Position numbers and translations under genes: made by a program
Shown here: positions 54,612 through 62,857 of the stretch, one piece after another
How positions within the stretch are numbered: the stretch's first letter is position 1
Layout of the letters: every line of letters starts with the position of its first letter
Notes under the pieces: model-generated
Databases searched by the model: none
Seen by the model: only the letters and a program-made list of their open reading frames with translations
Told to the model about the DNA's origin: nothing
DNA from: DASXHD01 sp038239005
GTDB lineage: Bacteria; Myxococcota_A; Polyangia; Polyangiales; Polyangiaceae
Direction: 5' to 3'
NCBI GenBank assembly: GCA_038239005.1
Contig: JBBSFE010000015.1
Coordinates: 8,855 to 72,854 of the forward strand
DNA length: 64,000 bases

Positions 54612-54655
54612 TACACACCCGCCTCCCCTTGCTCGTAGGCATGCCTGCGGGCCAA

Positions 54656-54698
54656 CCCGAGTGACCCTCACGCTCTCCGCGAGGCTCTCTCACTCGGG
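54656..54698 (+). promoter_or_regulatory. Hairpin in the rpsF leader, candidate S6:S18 binding site
   Basis: CCCGAGTGA at 54656-54664 pairs perfectly with TCACTCGGG at 54690-54698; inside, CCTC (54666-54669) can pair with GAGG (54681-54684), leaving CUCCGC in the loop. It lies 19 bp before rpsF. Many bacteria place an S6:S18-binding RNA with a conserved CCG here; a terminator after pth is the alternative, but no U-run follows. Confidence 0.4.
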
Positions 54699-54716
54699 CG
54701 TCCACGAGAGGATCTC

Positions 54717-55379
54717 ATGACCCAAGAAGTGACACCGCCGGCAAACGCGGCTCCGCGCACCATGCAGATTCCTTCCGGCAATCGCCCGAAGGAATACGAG
54801 ACGATCTACATCCTTCGCTCGGACGTCGACGCCGACACCGCCGAACGCGTGCAAGCGCGCGTCGTCGAGGTGTTCGAGCGCGGCGGAGGCAAGCTCGTCA
54901 AGGTCGAGTCGTGGGGCCGTCGCAAGCTCGCGTACCCGGTCGCCAAGCAGCGTCGTGGCGTTTACATCTACGTGAAGTTCGTCGGTGGTGGCGGCCTCGT
55001 CGCGGAGCTCGAGCGCAATCTCAAGCTGCAAGACGCCGTGCTGAAGTTCCAGACGGTCATCACGCGTGACGAGGTCGATGTCGCGACCCTCGTGATCGAC
55101 GCAGAAGAGACCAAGCTTGCTCGCCTCGAGCTCGCGCCCGAGGAAGAGAAAGAAGAGTCGCGCGAAAAGGTTCTCGGCCTCGTCGACTTCGGCGATGCAC
55201 CGCAGCGCCCGCGCCGCGATGAAGACAGCGACGAGTTCGCCGACGAAGAACCCGGCCCAGAGAGCACACCCGGTGAGCCCGCGGCTGCGGCCACTGCAGC
55301 ACCCGCCGCAGCACCTGCTGCACCTGCTGCACCTGCAGCACCCGCCCCGGACAAGGCCAAGAAAGAGGAGCCGTCATGA
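54717..55379 (+). CDS. rpsF: Ribosomal protein S6 with long acidic/Ala-Pro tail
   Basis: 220 residues against about 100-130 usually. Core: RPKEYETIYILRSDVD, VESWGRRKLAYPVAKQRRGVYIYVKF (about 25-130). The tail (about 135-220) has an acidic section (EEEKEESREK, DEDSDEFADEE) then Ala-Pro repeats. First gene of rpsF-rpsR-rplI; the stop overlaps rpsR's start. Confidence 0.95.
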   Translation: MTQEVTPPANAAPRTMQIPSGNRPKEYETIYILRSDVDADTAERVQARVVEVFERGGGKLVKVESWGRRKLAYPVAKQRRGVYIYVKFVGGGGLVAELERNLKLQDAVLKFQTVITRDEVDVATLVIDAEETKLARLELAPEEEKEESREKVLGLVDFGDAPQRPRRDEDSDEFADEEPGPESTPGEPAAAATAAPAAAPAAPAAPAAPAPDKAKKEEPS

Positions 55380-55720
55380 CGAACCGAGTTCGCGAAGACG
55401 CCATCGGTGGTGGCGGTGGTGGCGGCGATCGCCGCCGCAACGAGATGATGGACGACGACAAGGACATGCGCACGCCGGACCTCAACGCCGACGTCTCGCG
55501 TCGTCGTCTTGGCAAGAAGCGTGTTTGTAAGTTCTGCGCCGAGAAAGAAATCGGCATCGACTACAAAGACCCGCAAGCGCTGAAGTACTTCGTCTCGGAG
55601 CGCGGCAAGGTCGTTCCGCGCCGCATCAGCGGCAACTGCGCGCTTCACCAGCGCAAGATCAATCAGGCGATCAAGCGCGCTCGCAACATTGCGCTCTTGC
55701 CCTTCACCGTGACGAACTAG
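55376..55720 (+). CDS. rpsR: Ribosomal protein S18 (zinc-binding type)
   Basis: 114 residues; Gly-rich N-terminal extension (AIGGGGGGGDRRR) then the conserved core with CKFC, the later Cys and His (NCALHQRKINQAIKRARNIAL), which indicates the zinc-binding C+ form. Starts within rpsF's stop (ATGA). Confidence 0.96.
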   Translation: MTNRVREDAIGGGGGGGDRRRNEMMDDDKDMRTPDLNADVSRRRLGKKRVCKFCAEKEIGIDYKDPQALKYFVSERGKVVPRRISGNCALHQRKINQAIKRARNIALLPFTVTN

Positions 55721-55735
55721 TCGAGGTTTTTGGCC

Positions 55736-56191
55736 ATGCCCGCCACCATTCAAGTCATCCTCCAGCACGACGTGCAGAACGTCGGAAAATCCGGTGAGCT
55801 CGTCAAAGTGCGTCCGGGGTTCGCGCGCAACTTCCTCATCCCACGTGATCTCGCCGTTCCGGCGACCACGTCGGCGGTGAATCGCATCGCCCACGAAAAA
55901 TCCGTGGCGGTAGCGAAAGCCGAAAAAGCGAAGAAGGAAGCGCGCGATTTTGCCGCGAAGCTCGAAGGCCTCGTCGTTCAGCTCCCGCGTCCCGTCGGCG
56001 AAGAAGATCGGTTGTTCGGATCGGTCACCACGAAAGACATCCACGCGGCGCTCGTTGCGAAGGGTTTCGATATCGATCGCCGCAAGCTTCACCTCGCCGA
56101 TCCCATCAAGGCTCTCGGCACGTACGACGTTCCGGTGAAGCTCCTCGGCGACATCGGCGCGACGCTCAAGGTCGAAGTCGTCAAGAAGTAG
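55736..56191 (+). CDS. rplI: Ribosomal protein L9
   Basis: 151 residues. ATG 55736 with GAGG upstream. Seen: the N-terminal domain VILQHDVQNVGKSGELVKVRPGFARNFLIP, the long helix rich in Ala/Lys, and the C-terminal domain with LFGSVTTKDI. Third gene of the S6-S18-L9 operon. Confidence 0.97.
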   Translation: MPATIQVILQHDVQNVGKSGELVKVRPGFARNFLIPRDLAVPATTSAVNRIAHEKSVAVAKAEKAKKEARDFAAKLEGLVVQLPRPVGEEDRLFGSVTTKDIHAALVAKGFDIDRRKLHLADPIKALGTYDVPVKLLGDIGATLKVEVVKK

Positions 56192-56198
56192 CGAGCGG

Positions 56199-56984
56199 AT
56201 GAAGGTTCGGCGCGCGCTCGTGACCGGAGCCGGCGGCGTCGGGTGCGGGCGCGCGATCGCACGACGCTTCGCGCGTGAAGGCGCCGCGGTCGTCGTGTGC
56301 GATCTCGACGAGCTCGGCGCACACGAAACCGTGCGCTTGATCACGAAAGACGGCGGTCGCGCGATCGTGCGCGGTTGTGACGTCCGCATCGAAGCTGACG
56401 TGCGCGAGTCGATTGCATTCGCCGCGCGCGAGCTTGGCGGCCTCGACACGGTCGTCAATGACGCATCGGCGCCGTATCGCCCGCAAGCTCCGCTCGACCA
56501 CTGGAACGACACCATCGCCACGGATCTGCTCGGCGCGATGACTTCGACGCATGCCGCGATCGAAGCGATGCGGGGCAGCGGCGGCGCGATCGTCAACATG
56601 GGCTCGACGAGCGCGCTCTCGCACGGCCGCACCCACCGCGGCGGCTCACCCGCATACGACGTCGCCAAAGCGGGCATCATGCGATTGACGACGATGCTCG
56701 CAACGCTCGGCGAGAGCGACGGCATCCGCGTGAACTGCCTCGTGCCCGATTGGGTCGCGACACCGGAAGTGCAAAGTTACGTTGACTCGGTCGCGCCGGA
56801 AGAACGCGTGTCGCAAGGAATTCCGTCGCGCCTCACGACGATGGAACAAATCGCGGACGCCGCGATGCTCCTCGCGACCGACGAGTCGCTCGCAGGCCGC
56901 CTCATGGTGTGGTGGTCGAACGACGACGCGCCCAAGCTCGTCCCCATCGGGGACCGGGGATACGTAACGCTGGACGAAGTTTAG
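56199..56984 (+). CDS. SDR-family oxidoreductase
   Basis: 261 residues. Classical SDR: TGAGGVGCGRAIARRF (NAD motif), NDASAPYRP, NMGSTSAL (Ser), and SPAYDVAKAG (Tyr and Lys of YxxxK). Located 7 bp after rplI on the same strand. Substrate unknown. It is an unusual resident of the rplI-dnaB gap. Confidence 0.88.
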   Translation: MKVRRALVTGAGGVGCGRAIARRFAREGAAVVVCDLDELGAHETVRLITKDGGRAIVRGCDVRIEADVRESIAFAARELGGLDTVVNDASAPYRPQAPLDHWNDTIATDLLGAMTSTHAAIEAMRGSGGAIVNMGSTSALSHGRTHRGGSPAYDVAKAGIMRLTTMLATLGESDGIRVNCLVPDWVATPEVQSYVDSVAPEERVSQGIPSRLTTMEQIADAAMLLATDESLAGRLMVWWSNDDAPKLVPIGDRGYVTLDEV

Positions 56985-57111
56985 GCGGAGCCGGAAACGG
57001 AAACGGACGCACGTTGCTCTGCATGCTTCCGAGGTGCTATGAGTCCACCCGCGCCCTGATCGCGGAAGCGGTCGGGGCGAGCGTCATTTTGGCTGGTTAG
57101 TTGGGGAAAAG

Positions 57112-58590
57112 ATGCGGGAAGCTCGCGCAAAACCGGTGGAGCCGTTGATCATCGACGGCCGCGTTCCGCCGAACGATCTCGATGCGGAGGCGGCGGTTCT
57201 ATCGGCCGTGATGCTCGACACGAGCGCGCTCGACAAGATCCTCGAGTTTCTGAAGGCGGAGCATTTTTACTCCGAAGCGCACCGTCGAATTTTCGAAGCC
57301 GCGATCGAGCTTCGCACCGTCGGGCAACCGGTCGACGTCGTGCAGATAGGCACGTGGCTGAAGAACCGGGATCGCATCGCGCAAATCGGCGGCATGGCGT
57401 ACCTCACCGAGCTGCTCAACGCCGCACCCGCCGTGACGAACGTCGCCGCGTACGGCCGCACGATTCACGAAAAGTGGCGCGTGCGTCAGCTCATCGCAAC
57501 GTGCCAGCGCGTCGCTGCAACCGGTTACATCGACTACGGCGAAGCGCAGGAGTACATCGACGGCGCCGAGCAGAGCGTCTACGAAATCGCGCGCACGCCC
57601 GAGTCGAGCAGCGTCGAGAAGCTCCTCGACGTCATGAAGAAGTCCTTCAAGGCGCTCACCGAAGCGATGCAGCGCGGCGATCGCATCACCGGCACCGCGA
57701 CCGGATTCGATCGCTACGACCGATTGACTGCGGGTCTGCACCCGGGCGATCTCACCATCGTTGCGGCGCGCCCCGGCATGGGCAAGACGAGCTTCGTGCT
57801 CAACGTCGCGACCAACGTCGCGAGCCCGAAAGGTCGCGAGCTCGAAGGCGGCAAGACCGACGACGAAAAACGCTGGGACGAGCCCGGCGTCGGCGTCGCG
57901 GTTTTCTCGCTCGAAATGCCCCGCGAGCAAATCGCGAACCGCATGCTGTGCAGCGAAGCACGCGTTGACGTCGGCAAGCTCCGCCAAGGACATCTCTCGC
58001 CCCAAGATTGGAGCCGCCTCACGCAAGCCGCGTCCTATCTCGGGAGCCTGCCGATTTGGATCGACGACTCACCGTCGCTTTCGATCCTCGAGCTTCGCGC
58101 CAAAGTTCGCCGGCTCCAGGCCGAGTACGATCGGCCCGATCCGAATGGCGCTTCGATCTCGCGCAAACGAATCGGTCTCGTCATCGTCGATTACTTGCAG
58201 CTCATGAGGGGTCGCGAGGGCGCCCAATCGCGCGAGCAAGAGATCAGCGAGATCTCGCGCGGGCTCAAGGGCCTCGCGAAAGAGCTCCATCTTCCGGTCG
58301 TTGCGCTGAGCCAGCTCAATCGCGCCGTCGAAACGCGCAGCGAGAAGAGCAAACGTCCTCAGCTCAGCGATCTACGCGAGTCGGGCGCCATCGAGCAAGA
58401 TGCCGACAACATCGTCTTCATCTACCGCGACGAGTATTACAACCGCGAGGCCTCGACCGAGCCCAACATCGCCGAGCTCATCATCGCCAAGCAACGTAAC
58501 GGGCCCACGGGTACCTGCAAAACCCGCTTCGACCACGCCTACACCCGCTTCGACAACCTGGCCGACGGGGAATTCGAGAACGATCCGTAA
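57112..58590 (+). CDS. dnaB: Replicative DNA helicase DnaB
   Basis: 492 residues. N-terminal domain with DLDAEAAVLSAVMLD and LKAEHFYSEAHRRIFEA; RecA-like domain with GATP-type Walker A ARPGMGKTS (Lys225), FSLEMPREQ, VIVDYLQLM (Walker B), RESGAIEQDADNI. Between the Walker A and the next strand there is a 20-residue insert (ELEGGKTDDEKRWDEPG). Follows rpsF-rpsR-rplI as in many bacteria. Confidence 0.97.
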   Translation: MREARAKPVEPLIIDGRVPPNDLDAEAAVLSAVMLDTSALDKILEFLKAEHFYSEAHRRIFEAAIELRTVGQPVDVVQIGTWLKNRDRIAQIGGMAYLTELLNAAPAVTNVAAYGRTIHEKWRVRQLIATCQRVAATGYIDYGEAQEYIDGAEQSVYEIARTPESSSVEKLLDVMKKSFKALTEAMQRGDRITGTATGFDRYDRLTAGLHPGDLTIVAARPGMGKTSFVLNVATNVASPKGRELEGGKTDDEKRWDEPGVGVAVFSLEMPREQIANRMLCSEARVDVGKLRQGHLSPQDWSRLTQAASYLGSLPIWIDDSPSLSILELRAKVRRLQAEYDRPDPNGASISRKRIGLVIVDYLQLMRGREGAQSREQEISEISRGLKGLAKELHLPVVALSQLNRAVETRSEKSKRPQLSDLRESGAIEQDADNIVFIYRDEYYNREASTEPNIAELIIAKQRNGPTGTCKTRFDHAYTRFDNLADGEFENDP

Positions 58591-58637
58591 GCGTGGATCC
58601 AAGCGAGAAGCTTTTCCGCGCATCCAACGTAAGACGC

Positions 58638-59318
58638 ATGGTGGGAAAGTCGCGCGCGCTCTCATCCGTCTTGGCGCTGGGGCTTTGCGCTTGCGCGGGC
58701 ACTCAAAAAAGACCGGCCAGCGTGGTGCCCATCCCGTCGGCACCGCAAGTTCGCGTGGCGACGGGGCTCGAAGACGCGAGTGAAACCGTGCGCATTTATC
58801 AGCACGACAGCGTCGACCCCGAAAACGCGATGCCCACGATTGGCGGTTACGTACGCGTTCACGCGCCGATCGCCGTTGCGTACGAAATGGCGACGCGCTT
58901 CGGCGAATACAAAGACCTCAACCCCGATTACATCGAGCAAAGCACCGTCGTCGATCGCGAGCCGTCGGCGCACACGGCCGATCTCTACTTGAAGGTGCCA
59001 ACCATCATCGGCGAGTACGTGTGGGCCGTCGTGCGATTCAGGCCGGTCGCAGCGGCGACGGGGTACGCCTATCGCGGCGATCAGGTGAATGGCAATCTCG
59101 ACGATTTACGCATCTTCTGGCGCATCGTCCCCGATGGACCGAACGACACCATCGCGCAGTTCGAGTTTCTCGCCGATCCGCATTTGCCGATCCCGCGCCC
59201 GTGGATCATCCCCGAGGTTCGCGAGGGCGTGCGCATCATGCTCTCGCGTTTTCGCGCAAGAACCGAAGCGTCCGTGCCGCGCCACAGCCGCAGGTTCGAC
59301 GATATCGACAACCAATAG
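58638..59318 (+). CDS. START/SRPBCC-like lipoprotein
   Basis: 226 residues; ATG 58638 gives a signal with lipobox-like LGLCAC (the GTG at 58593 is an alternative). The rest looks like a SRPBCC/START ligand pocket domain: VRVHAPIAVAYEMATRFGEYKDLNP, TADLYLKVPTIIGEYVWAVV, DTIAQFEFLADPHLPIP. Probably membrane attached, binding a hydrophobic ligand. Confidence 0.75.
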   Translation: MVGKSRALSSVLALGLCACAGTQKRPASVVPIPSAPQVRVATGLEDASETVRIYQHDSVDPENAMPTIGGYVRVHAPIAVAYEMATRFGEYKDLNPDYIEQSTVVDREPSAHTADLYLKVPTIIGEYVWAVVRFRPVAAATGYAYRGDQVNGNLDDLRIFWRIVPDGPNDTIAQFEFLADPHLPIPRPWIIPEVREGVRIMLSRFRARTEASVPRHSRRFDDIDNQ

Positions 59319-59335
59319 CTGCTAGAAACGGGCGC

Positions 59336-60487
59336 GTGTCTCCCCCGACGCTCGCCGAGCTCCTCGCGACACGCCGTGTCGTGATCACCGCCGGGGCGGG
59401 TGGGGTAGGGAAGACGACAACAGCCGCGGCTCTCGCCGTTGCAGCCGCGCGCGGCGGCAAGCGCGTTCTGTGCCTCACGATCGATCCCGCGCGGCGGCTC
59501 GCCGAGAGCCTCGGTCTCAAGAGCATCCAAGCCGAAGAGACGAAGATCGACAAATCGCGCTTCGACGCCGCCGGCGTTTCGTTCAAAGGCGAGCTCACCG
59601 TGATGATGCTCGACACGAAGACGACCTTCGACGAGCTCGTTCACAAATATTCGTCGTCGCCCGAGAAGGCAGCCCATCTTCTCGACAACAAGCTCTACAA
59701 ATACGTGTCGACCTCGCTCGCGGGTACGCAGGAATACATGGCGGTCGAGAAGCTCGTGTCCGTGAAGGAAGACCCTCGCTACGATCTCGTCATCCTCGAC
59801 ACGCCGCCTACCGCGAACGCTCTCGATTTTCTCGACGCACCCGAACGGCTGATGGACGCACTCGATTCGGCAGCGATGAAGTGGTTCATTCAGGCGTTCG
59901 AGACGAGCGGCAAGCTCTCGCTCAACATTCTCGCGAAGAGCGCAGCGGTCGTGCTGAAGGGCATCGGTCGCATCACGGGCGGCGGTTTCCTCGAGGCGAT
60001 GGCCGAGCTCATCACCGAGCTCAACGATTTGTTCGGCGGGTTCAAGCAGCGTGCCCAAATCGTCCAAAAAACGCTCCGCTCGAGCGACGTCGCCTTCGTG
60101 CTCGTCACGTCACCGGCGCCGATGAGCCTGCGCGAAGTGCAGTACTTCGCCGAGCGACTCATCGAGCACAAGATGCCGCTTGGTGCGTTCGTCGTGAATC
60201 GGTTGCGTGTTCCCCCGCCGGGCGCTTCGGCCGCGGCCTCCACTGCCGAAGCTCTGGCCGCTCTGAAGAGCGCGGGTCTCGACCTCGGCGACGACGGCCC
60301 CGAGCGCATCGTGCGTGCTCACGCCGATGCATTCGCGCTCGCAACGCTCGATGCGCGCAACATCCACATGCTCGACGCTTTCGCGCGCCACGCGCCCATC
60401 GTGCGCGTGGCGGAGCTCGCCTCCGATGTCCACGATCTCGCGCTGCTCTCGAATCTCGGTGACACGCTCGTGAGGCAGGCGAGCTGA
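59336..60487 (+). CDS. ArsA/Get3-family ATPase lacking the signature lysine
   Basis: 383 residues, GTG start. Seen: deviant Walker A TAGAGGVGKTTT (Lys26) in which the signature Lys (GKGGVGKT) is Ala21; switch region LTIDPARRLAESLG; DLVILDTPPTANALDFLDAPERL; long helices in between. Arsenic ligand cysteines absent. Role unclear; not an arsenite pump without ArsB. Convergent with der. Confidence 0.86.
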   Translation: MSPPTLAELLATRRVVITAGAGGVGKTTTAAALAVAAARGGKRVLCLTIDPARRLAESLGLKSIQAEETKIDKSRFDAAGVSFKGELTVMMLDTKTTFDELVHKYSSSPEKAAHLLDNKLYKYVSTSLAGTQEYMAVEKLVSVKEDPRYDLVILDTPPTANALDFLDAPERLMDALDSAAMKWFIQAFETSGKLSLNILAKSAAVVLKGIGRITGGGFLEAMAELITELNDLFGGFKQRAQIVQKTLRSSDVAFVLVTSPAPMSLREVQYFAERLIEHKMPLGAFVVNRLRVPPPGASAAASTAEALAALKSAGLDLGDDGPERIVRAHADAFALATLDARNIHMLDAFARHAPIVRVAELASDVHDLALLSNLGDTLVRQAS

Positions 60488-60488
60488 A

Positions 60489-61931
60489 TCAGCCTTTCGT
60501 CCGCGTGTTTTCCGGTCTTCGCGATGGCCTTACGCGCTTCTCTTCGCCGCGCCCACGCTTTTGCCTGTAGAATACACGTACCGGCGAGCCCACGAACCCG
60601 AAGCGTTTGCGGAGCTGGTTCTGGACGTAGCGCTGATACGAAAAGTGGATCGACTCGGGCGCGTTCGACATCGCGACGAACGTCGGCGGTGCCACGCTCG
60701 TTTGGGTGATGAAATAGAGGCGTGGCGCGCGTGAGCCCATCGTGGGCGGCGGGCGCGTGTCGAGGACTTGCTCGAAGAAGCGATTGAGCTCGCCCGTGGT
60801 CGCGCGGTGAAAGTAGCCCGTGCGCACTTCGTCGATCGTGCGAAAGAGCTCCGCGACGCCGCGCCCGCTCTTCACGGACATCGGAACGATGGGCGCGTAG
60901 GAAGCGAACGCGAGCTTGTCGCGAGCGTGCTCCTCGGCTTTGGCGAGGGCTTTCTTGTCGCGAATGAGATCGCTCTTGTTCAGCACGATGATCATCGCGC
61001 GTGCGCGATCGTGCGCAAGCCCGAGGATTTTCGCGTCTTGCTCGGAGACGCCTTCGCTGACGTCGCACATGACGACGACCACGTGCGCGCGCTCGATGGA
61101 GCGAATGGCCGAGAGCACGCCGAGCGCCTCCACCGCGTCTTCGGCTTTGGTGACTTTGGATTTGCGGCGAATGCCGGCCGTGTCGATGAAGACGTATTTC
61201 TTTCCGTCGTGCGTGACGAGCGCGTCGATGGCGTCGCGCGTGGTGCCGGGGCGGTCGTCGACGAGCATGCGCGCTTCGCCGAGCACGCGATTCAAAAACG
61301 AAGACTTGCCCGCGTTCGGCCGGCCGACGATCGCGACGCGCAAAAGCTTTTCGCCGTCTTCCTCGGGCTCGCGCGGCGGCTCTTTCGGGAGGCGCTCGAT
61401 GATGGCGGCCTCGAGCTCGCCAATGCCGCGCCCGTGGAGCGAGCTAATGGGAAATACTTCGTCGACGCCGAGCCTGTAGAGATCGAACGCTTCGGCATCG
61501 GCGCGTGGGGAGTCGGCCTTGTTGGCAACGTAGAGAACCGGCTTCTTGCTTCTACGAAGCAAATCCACCGCGACGCGATCTGCATCGATGACAGGCGAGC
61601 TTCCATCCGACAGAAAGACGACGACGTCTGCTTCTTTGATCGCGGCGCGTACGTGATCGGCGATGCCCGCTTTCATCGGGTCGTCGCTTTCGGGGTCGAA
61701 ACCGCCCGTGTCGACGATGGCGTACGCCGTGCCGAATGCCGTGGTCGTCGCGTAGTGACGATCGCGCGTGACGCCTGGCTCGTCATGGACGATGGCGAGC
61801 TTGCGGCGCGCGAGGCGGTTGAACAGCGTGGATTTGCCGACGTTCGGCCGCCCGACGATTGCCACGAGGGGAAGCGGCGCGTCTTCGGCGACGGGAAATG
61901 CGTCGTCGTGTGGTCGAAAGTGTTTTGTCAT
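60489..61931 (-). CDS. der: GTPase Der (EngA), tandem GTPase for 50S assembly
   Basis: 480 residues with two GTPase domains: GRPNVGKS (27-34), DTGGF, NKAD in the first; GRPNAGKS (203-210), DTAGI, NKSD in the second. C-terminal KH-like domain (VAMSNAPESIHFSYQRYVQNQLRKRFGF). Basic tail. ATG 61931 overlaps era's stop, so era-der is one unit. Confidence 0.96.
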   Translation of the reverse strand: MTKHFRPHDDAFPVAEDAPLPLVAIVGRPNVGKSTLFNRLARRKLAIVHDEPGVTRDRHYATTTAFGTAYAIVDTGGFDPESDDPMKAGIADHVRAAIKEADVVVFLSDGSSPVIDADRVAVDLLRRSKKPVLYVANKADSPRADAEAFDLYRLGVDEVFPISSLHGRGIGELEAAIIERLPKEPPREPEEDGEKLLRVAIVGRPNAGKSSFLNRVLGEARMLVDDRPGTTRDAIDALVTHDGKKYVFIDTAGIRRKSKVTKAEDAVEALGVLSAIRSIERAHVVVVMCDVSEGVSEQDAKILGLAHDRARAMIIVLNKSDLIRDKKALAKAEEHARDKLAFASYAPIVPMSVKSGRGVAELFRTIDEVRTGYFHRATTGELNRFFEQVLDTRPPPTMGSRAPRLYFITQTSVAPPTFVAMSNAPESIHFSYQRYVQNQLRKRFGFVGSPVRVFYRQKRGRGEEKRVRPSRRPENTRTKG

Positions 61932-62830
61932 TGTCCGAACCCGAGGTCGCCGAGAGCGCGCGGATCGTCGACCCAATCGGGCGACACGCGAACCCAAAGT
62001 TTCAAATGAACTGGTTGCCCGAGCAAGCGCGATAGCTCGCGCCGCGCGGCGATGCCGACGGATTTCAAAAGCAACCCGCCGCGCCCGACGACGATTTTCT
62101 TGTGGCTCTCTTTTGCGACGTGAATCGTGAGCGAAATGCGCGGGCCGCGTTTGGCATCTTCGTCGAACGAATCGACCGTGACCGCGATCCCGTGAGGCAC
62201 TTCTTGGCGCGTTCGCACGAGGACTTGCTCGCGCACGAACTCGGCGACGAGAAACCGGATGGGCTTGTCGGTGAGGGTGTCTTCGTCGAAGAGCGGCTCG
62301 CCATCGGGAAGGCGCATCCGAATTTCGTTGAGCAAACGCACGACGCCGCTCTTGGTTTTCGCGCTGATGGGCACGATGACCCCGAAATCGTGGGCCTTCT
62401 GCCACAGCTCGAGCCGCGGAAAGAGGCGGGTCTTCGGTTGGACGAGGTCGATTTTGTTGAGCGCGAGGATCGCGCCCTTCGGAATGCTCGCGAGAAGCTC
62501 CGGGTCCGGATCGCTGCGCACGTCAGCGACGAGCATGACGATCTCACAGTCTCGAAGGGCTTCGATGGCCTCGTTTTGCATCCGAACGCCCAACCGATGG
62601 CGGGGAAGGTGGAGGCCGGGCGTGTCGACGAACACGATTTGTCCGCGCGAATCCGTCAAGACGCCGAGCAGCCGCTGCCGGGTGGTTTGAGGATGTGGGC
62701 TGACGATCGCGATCTTTTCCCCGAGCGCTACGTTAAGGAGGGTGCTCTTTCCGACATTGGGCCGCCCCACGAGCGCCACGCGCCCGGATCTACGCCCCGT
62801 CGGAACGCGACTTTTCTCGATCACGCGCAT
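61928..62830 (-). CDS. era: GTPase Era, 30S ribosome maturation
   Basis: 300 residues. GRPNVGKS (22-29), DTPGLHLP, NKID motifs; C-terminal KH domain with HKKIVVGRGGLLLKSVGIAARREL, which binds the 3' end of 16S rRNA. The short N-terminus is basic. First gene of the era-der unit; divergent from the glycosyltransferase. Confidence 0.96.
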   Translation of the reverse strand: MRVIEKSRVPTGRRSGRVALVGRPNVGKSTLLNVALGEKIAIVSPHPQTTRQRLLGVLTDSRGQIVFVDTPGLHLPRHRLGVRMQNEAIEALRDCEIVMLVADVRSDPDPELLASIPKGAILALNKIDLVQPKTRLFPRLELWQKAHDFGVIVPISAKTKSGVVRLLNEIRMRLPDGEPLFDEDTLTDKPIRFLVAEFVREQVLVRTRQEVPHGIAVTVDSFDEDAKRGPRISLTIHVAKESHKKIVVGRGGLLLKSVGIAARRELSRLLGQPVHLKLWVRVSPDWVDDPRALGDLGFGQ

Positions 62831-62857
62831 CGTTTAGCACGGTAAGGTCCCCGCCCC

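Noticed and set aside
56985..57111. Possible tRNA or small RNA in the SDR-dnaB gap
   Set aside because: No cloverleaf or hairpin with conserved bases found.
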